A DNA stretch of 40,503 nucleotides. It comes from an uncultured Oscillospiraceae bacterium (GTDB lineage Bacteria > Bacillota > Clostridia > Oscillospirales > Oscillospiraceae). Within the stretch, counting starts at the first letter, position 1, and every line of letters begins with the position of its first letter. The position numbers were made by a program, and so were the translations under genes. The stretch lies in assembly GCA_904420435.1 (NCBI GenBank), contig CAJFVK010000018.1, positions 1-40,503 on the forward strand, written 5' to 3'. The notes under the pieces were generated by a model. It ran no database searches. It was not told the DNA's origin and saw only the letters and a list, made by a program, of their open reading frames with translations. Below, piece after piece: positions 25,424 to 32,100 of this stretch.

Positions 25424-25600
25424 ATGGACTACTATATCTACGAAAACGGCCAGCTCATCAACACCATCGTTGCCGATGAAGCCTTTGTAACTTCTTACTG
25501 CAAGGACAACGGCTACACCTATGAGGCTGTAGAACCGACGCCGGAACCCGAACCGGAGCCGACCGATACCGAAGTATTGAACGCTTTGTTAGGAGTGTGA
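25424..25600 (+). CDS. 58-aa acidic/proline-rich small tail-region protein
   Basis: MDYYIYENGQLINTIVADEAFVTSYCKDNGYTYEAVEPTPEPEPEPTDTEVLNALLGV; GGAGG upstream; below the ORF-track size cutoff. Confidence 0.65.
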   Translation: MDYYIYENGQLINTIVADEAFVTSYCKDNGYTYEAVEPTPEPEPEPTDTEVLNALLGV

Positions 25601-25603
25601 ACC

Positions 25604-26029
25604 ATGAACAGACTGCAAGCTGCTGAACAGCTTAGAAAAGCCCTGCAAATGTTCGTTACCACGCTGTCAGAGGAACAAGCGCTAGAGGTGGCCACCGTCT
25701 ATCCCATTTGGGAGGCGGGCCGGGCCTACGCCGTGGGGGACATCCTCTCCTACGGCACCAACAGCGTGGGGGACCCGCAGCTCTACAAGGTGGTGCAGGC
25801 CCACACATCTCAGGCGGACTGGACGCCGGACGCCACCGCGTCCCTGTACGACGCCTTTGGGCTGGACGAGGGCGGCTACCCGGTCTGGAGCCAGCCCAGC
25901 GGGGCCCACGACGCCTACAACACCGGGGATATCGTCAACTACAACGGGACGCTGTACCAGTCCCTGATCGACGGGAATACCTGGGCACCGGACGCCTATC
26001 CCGCCGGGTGGGAGGTCTACAGCGCATAA
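25604..26029 (+). CDS. carbohydrate-binding module (CBM5/12-like) protein
   Basis: WEAGRAYAVGDILSYGTNSVGDPQLYKVVQAHTSQADWTP and AYNTGDIVNYNGTLYQSLIDGNTWAPDAYPAGWEVY. Confidence 0.75.
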   Translation: MNRLQAAEQLRKALQMFVTTLSEEQALEVATVYPIWEAGRAYAVGDILSYGTNSVGDPQLYKVVQAHTSQADWTPDATASLYDAFGLDEGGYPVWSQPSGAHDAYNTGDIVNYNGTLYQSLIDGNTWAPDAYPAGWEVYSA

Positions 26030-26065
26030 AAAAGCCGCCCCCGCGAGAGAGAGCACGGGAGCGGC
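26028..26065 (-). terminator. putative intrinsic terminator for leftward transcription
   Basis: on - strand: GCCGCTCCCG...CGGGGGCGGC followed by TTTTTT; on + strand an A-tract precedes the hairpin. Confidence 0.5.
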
Positions 26066-26146
26066 AGGGCCACATCTTACAAAATATGAACATCCAACAA
26101 AAAAGGAAGATCGGCCCAAATACAAACTACCACAAATCGTCAAATC

Positions 26147-26166
26147 TTGCAAGGATTCCCTTGCAA
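26147..26166. repeat. inverted repeat just upstream of RBS
   Basis: TTGCAAGG-attc-CCTTGCAA, then GAAAGGAG and ATG at 26187. Confidence 0.8.
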
Positions 26167-26186
26167 AAATAGAAAGGAGCACCACT

Positions 26187-26537
26187 ATGTTTCTGAAGTA
26201 CACCAAGGAGATCTACACCATTGCCAAGGCCAAGAACGTGGACGTGGGCGTGGCATTTGCCATGTTCAATGCGGACGTGAAGGCCGGGAAGGCCCAGGAT
26301 GGCAACACCGACGGCCTGCTGCCCGGCTTCGACTACGCCAAGGCTCAGGCGGAGCTGGCGGCGATGAACAGCGACCAGCAGGACGCGGCCTACGCGGAGA
26401 TCCACAGCCTGCTGAAGGACCCGGACGTCCTGAAAGCCCTCCACGCCGCCTACCCCAGCCGGGAGAAAATGGACGCCGTAGTGGGCGACTGGATCGTGGC
26501 GGAGCATCAGAAGGAAGAGCAGAAGGATGCTGAATAG
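26187..26537 (+). CDS. small phage protein
   Basis: 116 aa MFLKYTKEIYTIAKAKNVDVGVAFAMFNADVKAGK...; good RBS. Confidence 0.65.
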   Translation: MFLKYTKEIYTIAKAKNVDVGVAFAMFNADVKAGKAQDGNTDGLLPGFDYAKAQAELAAMNSDQQDAAYAEIHSLLKDPDVLKALHAAYPSREKMDAVVGDWIVAEHQKEEQKDAE

Positions 26538-27177
26538 TCGGGACATCGACCTGCTACGACCGGATGTGGCGGCCAACTGCCATTTGTGGGTGGAGCGGTG
26601 CAGGGCCGCCGGCCTCAACGTCCTGGTGACCAACACCGTCCGGGACCGGGAATACCAGGCCTACCTCTACGAGCAGGGCCGCACCGGCCGGGAGGGATCG
26701 TCACCAACAGCCCGGTGCCCACCTTCCACGCGGACACCTCCGGCCTGGCCTTCGACTTCTGCAAAAACGTCAAGGGCCACGAGTACGACGACAAGGACTT
26801 CTTCCGGGAGGCGGCGGCCATCGCCAAGGAGATGGGCTTCTCCTGGGGCGGGGACTGGAGGAGTTTTGTGGATCTGCCCCACATCCAGTGGGACGACGGT
26901 AAGCGGTATACAGACAGCGATATCAAGGCCGGGCGGTATCCGCCCGAGATGCCCCTTTGGGGAGGCAGAGGAAGTGGCCACTACTTATCACACCATCAAT
27001 GACGTGCCGGAGAGCTACCAGCCCACCATCCGCAAGCTGATGGAGGCGGGCGTGCTCCAGGGCCACAGCGACCCGGATCCTGAGAGCCTTACGGACAACG
27101 TGCTGGACATCGACGAAACCTACTGCCGGGTGATGACCACCCTGGACAGGATGGGGATTCTGGGAGAGGAGGCGTAG
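26527..27177 (+). CDS. endolysin, M15-type peptidase (frame-disrupted; catalytic middle part lies in the frame of 26586..27002)
   Basis: LNVLVTNTVRDREYQAYLYEQGRT | GGIVTNSPVPTFHADTSGLAFDFCKNVKGHEYDDKDFFREAAAIAKEMGFSWGGDWRSFVDLPHIQW | EAEEVATTYHTINDVPESYQPTIRKLMEAGVLQGHSD. Confidence 0.7.
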   Translation: MLNSRDIDLLRPDVAANCHLWVERCRAAGLNVLVTNTVRDREYQAYLYEQGRTGREGSSPTARCPPSTRTPPAWPSTSAKTSRATSTTTRTSSGRRRPSPRRWASPGAGTGGVLWICPTSSGTTVSGIQTAISRPGGIRPRCPFGEAEEVATTYHTINDVPESYQPTIRKLMEAGVLQGHSDPDPESLTDNVLDIDETYCRVMTTLDRMGILGEEA

Positions 27178-27180
27178 CCT

Positions 27181-27450
27181 GTGGACTTTGGCATTGCAAG
27201 CGTAGCGGCCATCACGGTGATCTGCTACCTGATTGGACTTGTCATCAAGGCGTCGGGCCTGGACAACAAGTGGATACCGGTGACCATGGGCCTGTGCGGC
27301 GCGGTTTTGGGCGCGGCGGGGTTATACCTGGGCCTGCCGGACTTCCCGGCCGCGGATCCGCTGACGGCGGTGGCGGTGGGGATTGTTTCGGGCCTCGCCG
27401 CCACAGGGGTCAACCAGGCCGTCAAGCAGCTTTCCAGTAAGGGGGAATAA
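27181..27450 (+). CDS. phage holin
   Basis: two-three hydrophobic segments, 89 aa, after endolysin: MDFGIASVAAITVICYLIGLVIKASGLDNKWIPVTMGLCGAVLGAAGLYLG... Confidence 0.8.
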   Translation: MDFGIASVAAITVICYLIGLVIKASGLDNKWIPVTMGLCGAVLGAAGLYLGLPDFPAADPLTAVAVGIVSGLAATGVNQAVKQLSSKGE

Positions 27451-27453
27451 ACC

Positions 27454-27801
27454 ATGGAGCTTGCCGTTTCCCTGCTGTCCACCCTGGGGATCAACAGCAT
27501 CGTGCTCTTTTTCATCAAGCGCTACTTTGACCGGCGGGACAGCAGGGAGCGGGAGGCGCTGGAGCAGAAGAAAGACCTGTTCCACCGGATCGACACGGCC
27601 CTGGAGACCCTGCGGCTTTTGAGCTACCACCGGATGAGCCAGGAGATCGAGCGGCTTCTGGACCAGGGCTACGCCTCCCCGGCGGAGCGCCGGGTCCTGG
27701 ACGAGATGTACGCCAACTACAAGGACCACGGCTGGAATGGCGACATGGACGCCCGCCTGGAGAAGGTCTACCAGCTCCGGACGGACCACGCACCGGAGTA
27801 A
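27454..27801 (+). CDS. N-terminally membrane-anchored coiled-coil protein in lysis cassette
   Basis: MELAVSLLSTLGINSIVLFFIKRYFDRRDSREREALEQKKDLFHRIDTALETL. Confidence 0.6.
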   Translation: MELAVSLLSTLGINSIVLFFIKRYFDRRDSREREALEQKKDLFHRIDTALETLRLLSYHRMSQEIERLLDQGYASPAERRVLDEMYANYKDHGWNGDMDARLEKVYQLRTDHAPE

Positions 27802-27823
27802 CGAACAGGAGGAAGGGAACCAA

Positions 27824-29143
27824 ATGGCACTTTCAAAATATGACCAGGTGCATCTGAGCAAGGAGGACCAGGACAAGATTTCCTCTCTGACCAACCAGGC
27901 GGAGAGTGGTTCCATCTCCTGGGACGACGCCCACGCCCAGGCGGAGGCCATCCGCGGGAACGCCGGCTACTCCGGCGGGGACGCCGGGGACGACTACATC
28001 AGCCGGGGCGGCGGCACCGTCATCATCAGCGGCGGCGGGTCCAGTCAGCCCAGCGGCGGCGGGAACAGCTATGAGGCGTCGGACCTGTCGGACTACCTGA
28101 AGGAGCTGTACGCCCAGAACACCGCCGCCCAGCTGGCGGCACTGAAGAGCACCTATGAGCAGAACGCGGCGGACCTGCGGGCCAACGCCGAGCAGATCCC
28201 GGAAACCTACCAGGCGGCCAGAAACGAAACCGCCGCCCAGAACGAGCTGGAGCGGCGGGCCTTTCAGGAGTATGGAATCGCCAACGGGCTGAACACGGGC
28301 ACCTCCGGCCAGGCGGAGCTGGCCCGGTCCTCCGTCCTCCAGGGAAACCTGGCGGAGATCAGCGGAAGGGAGGCGGACGCCCTGGCGGAGAATGCCCTGG
28401 AACAGGAGCGGCTGGCCATTGCCTACCGCAACGCCATCGACCAGGCGGAGGCCAGCGGCAACAGCGCTTTGGCGGAGGCCCTGTACCAGGAGTACGTCCG
28501 GCAGGACCAGGCGGCCCAGGACGCGGCAACGGCGGCCCAGGAGCAGGCCAACTGGCAGGCCCAGTTCGACTTCGCCCAGCAGCAGTACGGGGACAGCTTA
28601 GACAGCCAGGGCCGGGACGCGGCCTACAACCTGGCGATGACCATGCTGAACGCCGGGATCATGCCGGACAGCGCCACCCTGGAGAGCGCCGGCATCTCCG
28701 CCTCCGACGCCCTGGCCATCCGGGAGGCCGTGGCCCAGCAGCAGGCGGGCGGCGGCACGTCCTCTTCCGGCAGCTCCGGCAGCGGGAGCTCCGGCGGCAG
28801 CGGCGGGTATGAGCCCACGCTGACCTACAACCAGGTGATGGACGCCATCGACCGGGGGAATTTGACTCCCACGGTATTGGCTGACTACCGGCACTACATG
28901 GGGGCGGACTATGACGCCGGGGGGACGGGCGATACAAGCGACAGCAACAGCAACGCGCCGACCACGACGACCGACCATTATTACCAGGCCTTTTTGAATT
29001 CCCTTACATCCCAACTCAACCAGGGGAATGAAAACGGTATCATTAACCTGGTGGACTACCAGTGGAATAAACTTTCCGCAAGGCAGAAGCAGGGCGTCCA
29101 GGAGCTTCTTTCGCAGTATGGCGTCGCATATTCCCCGGACTGA
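27824..29143 (+). CDS. probable virion-associated/ejection-type protein
   Basis: ATG 27824 with GGAGG; Ala/Gln-rich helical; adjacent to 1904-aa protein. Confidence 0.55.
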   Translation: MALSKYDQVHLSKEDQDKISSLTNQAESGSISWDDAHAQAEAIRGNAGYSGGDAGDDYISRGGGTVIISGGGSSQPSGGGNSYEASDLSDYLKELYAQNTAAQLAALKSTYEQNAADLRANAEQIPETYQAARNETAAQNELERRAFQEYGIANGLNTGTSGQAELARSSVLQGNLAEISGREADALAENALEQERLAIAYRNAIDQAEASGNSALAEALYQEYVRQDQAAQDAATAAQEQANWQAQFDFAQQQYGDSLDSQGRDAAYNLAMTMLNAGIMPDSATLESAGISASDALAIREAVAQQQAGGGTSSSGSSGSGSSGGSGGYEPTLTYNQVMDAIDRGNLTPTVLADYRHYMGADYDAGGTGDTSDSNSNAPTTTTDHYYQAFLNSLTSQLNQGNENGIINLVDYQWNKLSARQKQGVQELLSQYGVAYSPD

Positions 29144-29171
29144 CCTGATTATTTGCGAGGTGTGAGCAACT

Positions 29172-32100
29172 ATGGGAAAATTGGTTCAGATCGGGGCTCA
29201 GAAGTCTGTCAGCTCCGAGAAAAAGGACACCCAAAGTAAGGGGCGGCTGGTTCCGATTGGCACGTCGTCAGCAAACAACCCCTTCCGGCGTATGAACAAC
29301 TATGCGGAATCTGCCCTGCAAATGAGCCGGGAATCTCAGCCGGAAACCACCCCCTCCCCTTCCCTGCCGGAAACGGAACCGGTGACGCTGGACACGGGGC
29401 GGGGCGGCGGCTTCGGGACCGGGAACACCGGCGGGGCGGCTCTGAGCCAGACGCCGAGGGCGCGGCTAAATCAGGCGGTCCAGGAGGGGCCGGAGAGCGT
29501 GGGGCGGTTTGTCCTGACGGAGATGGCCCGTCCCTTCGTGGACGAGGTGGGAAACGTCCTTCAGCGGCAGGACGAGCTGAACAGCGCCCCGGCAGCCCTG
29601 GCCGGAACGGTGGTCCGGGGCGCAGACCAAGCGGCGGGGGCCATCACCTCCACCCTGGCCGCCGGCGAGGACCTGCTGCTGGGGGCCCTGGGACAGCCGG
29701 ACGCGGAGGGGCCCCTCCAGGCCCTGAACCGGAGGATGCAGGAGGGGGCGCAGCGCAACGAGGCATACTTCGCCCCGGCCTTTGAGGAGGCGGGCTCCAT
29801 CGGGAACGTGCTGGAAACATTCGGCATCCCCACGGTGGCGGCCATCCCCCAGGCGGCCCTGGCCTTTCTGACCGCCGGGTCCAGCCTGGGCGCCCAGGGC
29901 ACCACGGCGGGGCTCCAGGCGGCCTCCACGGCGGCACAGTCCGGGCTGGGGACCTCCATCCTCAACGGCATCCGCACCATGGCGAGGCAGCCCAACTACT
30001 GGCTGAGCTTTGCCCAGGGGGCGGGCAACGACTACTACGAGGCAAAGGAGCGGGGGGAGAGCGACCTGACGGCCCTTGCCTACTCCACCCTCACGAACCT
30101 GCTGAACTCCGCGGTGGAGGTTGGCGGCGGTATCGACGTCCTCCCCCGGCAGCTCCAGAGCGCGGCCCAGGGGGGAAAGGGCGCGGTCCTGGATTGGGTC
30201 AAGAGCATGTTCGACGAGGGCCGTGAGGAGGTCATCCAGGGGGCCATTACCCAGCTGACAGAGAACGTGGTGCTGGGGGCGGAGAACCCCCTGTACTCGG
30301 GAACGGACCAGAACGCGGTGCTGAACCCCTCCCGGGCGGGACAGGAGTTTCTGGGCGGCGCGGTGGCCGGCGGACTGCTGGGCGCGGGGCAGGCGCTCGT
30401 GAACAGCGCCATCAACCGAAATGGCGGCACCAGATCCAGCGCAGGAGCACAGGAGAGCTCCATTCCCGTGTCCCAGGATACCCGGGCGGAAACGGCCCCA
30501 CAGGCCACGGAAATGCCGATTCTGGACGCGGAGGTCCAGCGGCTCTTTGGGCAGCAAAATGCCGCCCCCAAGACGGAGGCGGCGGACGTCCCTCTTCGGG
30601 AGCGGGTGCGCAGCAGCATTCCTGCCCTCCAGGAAATGAGGCCCGTTTCCGTTTTGGACGGGACGGAAATCCCGCGCGGTGGGAGAATGATCGACCGGCT
30701 GGTTTCCTTTGTCAACTCCATTGGGAACCGGGTGAATCGGCCTGGCTTCGGAGATGTGCTGTTCTCCCGTGGGCGGATCAAAAACAGCATGATCGGTCAT
30801 GGTGTTGGGCAAGCAAAGATCGATACCTTTGCCGCCGTCCCGGACGTCATCCGAAACGGGCAGCAGATTGATTATCAGAAGAATTGGAAGGGCAGGAACT
30901 ATGACACCTATACCTTCGCCGCGCCCATCAATTATAAAGGGCAGGAAACATATTTAGGTGTCATTGTTACAAAAGACAGCGCAAGCAACCGTTACTACCT
31001 CCATGAGGTGGTAGATGCGGACGGGAACATTATTTTCACAAATAATGAATCCCCCGTGTCTACATCAGACGGAACTTCTGCCCTTGCGGGTGACCTCGAT
31101 ACCGTAGCAGACACGGGGGATGGTGCGGGAGATTCTTTGGGCACTGTCGACACCGTAACAGACGGGCGGGCCTCCCAAGAAAATTCCGCGTCGGTTGAGG
31201 GTACGCGTCCCCTCAATTCTGATTCTACTATACCACAGAGGGCGGATTCTGTCAACGACGTGATGGGCCGGGAGGCGGCGCGGCTCTTCGGGTCGGCCCC
31301 CTATGAGGGGGGACGGGTGCCCCAGAGCACCATGACGGAGGGGCAGATCGACCGGCTGGCCCAGGAGTGGGAGCAGGGCACGGCGGGTCTGGACGCCGCC
31401 GGCAACGCCTTCCGGGCGGACCCGGCGGAGCACATCGACCGGCGGACGGCGGAGAGCGTGGGGAGCCGGCAGGTGAACGCCTTTCAGTTTGACTGGCCGG
31501 AGCTCCACAGCTACATGCAGCAGGCGGCCCGGGACCTCCTGACGGACGCGGACGTGTCCCTCCAAATGCCCCAGACCAGAAGGATGGAGCGGACCACGGG
31601 CGGGCGGCGGTACACCCAGAACATCACGGAGTCCCAGCAGCTCCGGTCCGCCATGGACATGGGACTGACCCGTGACCAGATCATCACGGCGGCGGAGCGG
31701 CTGATTGCCGACAGCGGCCAGGAGAACTACGCGGCGGCCAAGCGGCTGGAGCTGGTGCTGGACGACATGCTGACGAACGGCTACCGGACCATCTCCGGGG
31801 AAACCGTGGAACCAAACCAGGACTACATCCGGGCCAAGAACCGGATCGCCGGGGCGGAGCCCAGGGTGGAGGCGGCGGAGGAGCTGCCGCTGGGGGATGT
31901 GCCGGACGGGCGGTTTTACGACAGCCTGGGCAGCGCCCGGGAGGGCTTTACCGGGGCCGGGCTGGAGGGCACGGAACGGGTGAGCCGCCTTGCGGACTCC
32001 CTCCCCTACAACCGCTTTCAGGAGGAGGCGACAGGCCTCTCCAAAGAGGACTATGCCCGGCTTTTCCGCTATGAGAGCCAGACGGAGGGGAGGTCCATGC

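Noticed and set aside
22000-26100. Possible diversity-generating retroelement because of Mtd-N-like fibres
   Set aside because: No reverse transcriptase ORF and no TR/VR pair with adenine-specific differences seen in the window.
29466-30812. 448-aa antisense ORF within the giant protein gene
   Set aside because: Low-complexity Gly/Pro/His/Arg-rich translation typical of GC-rich antisense; no family motif.
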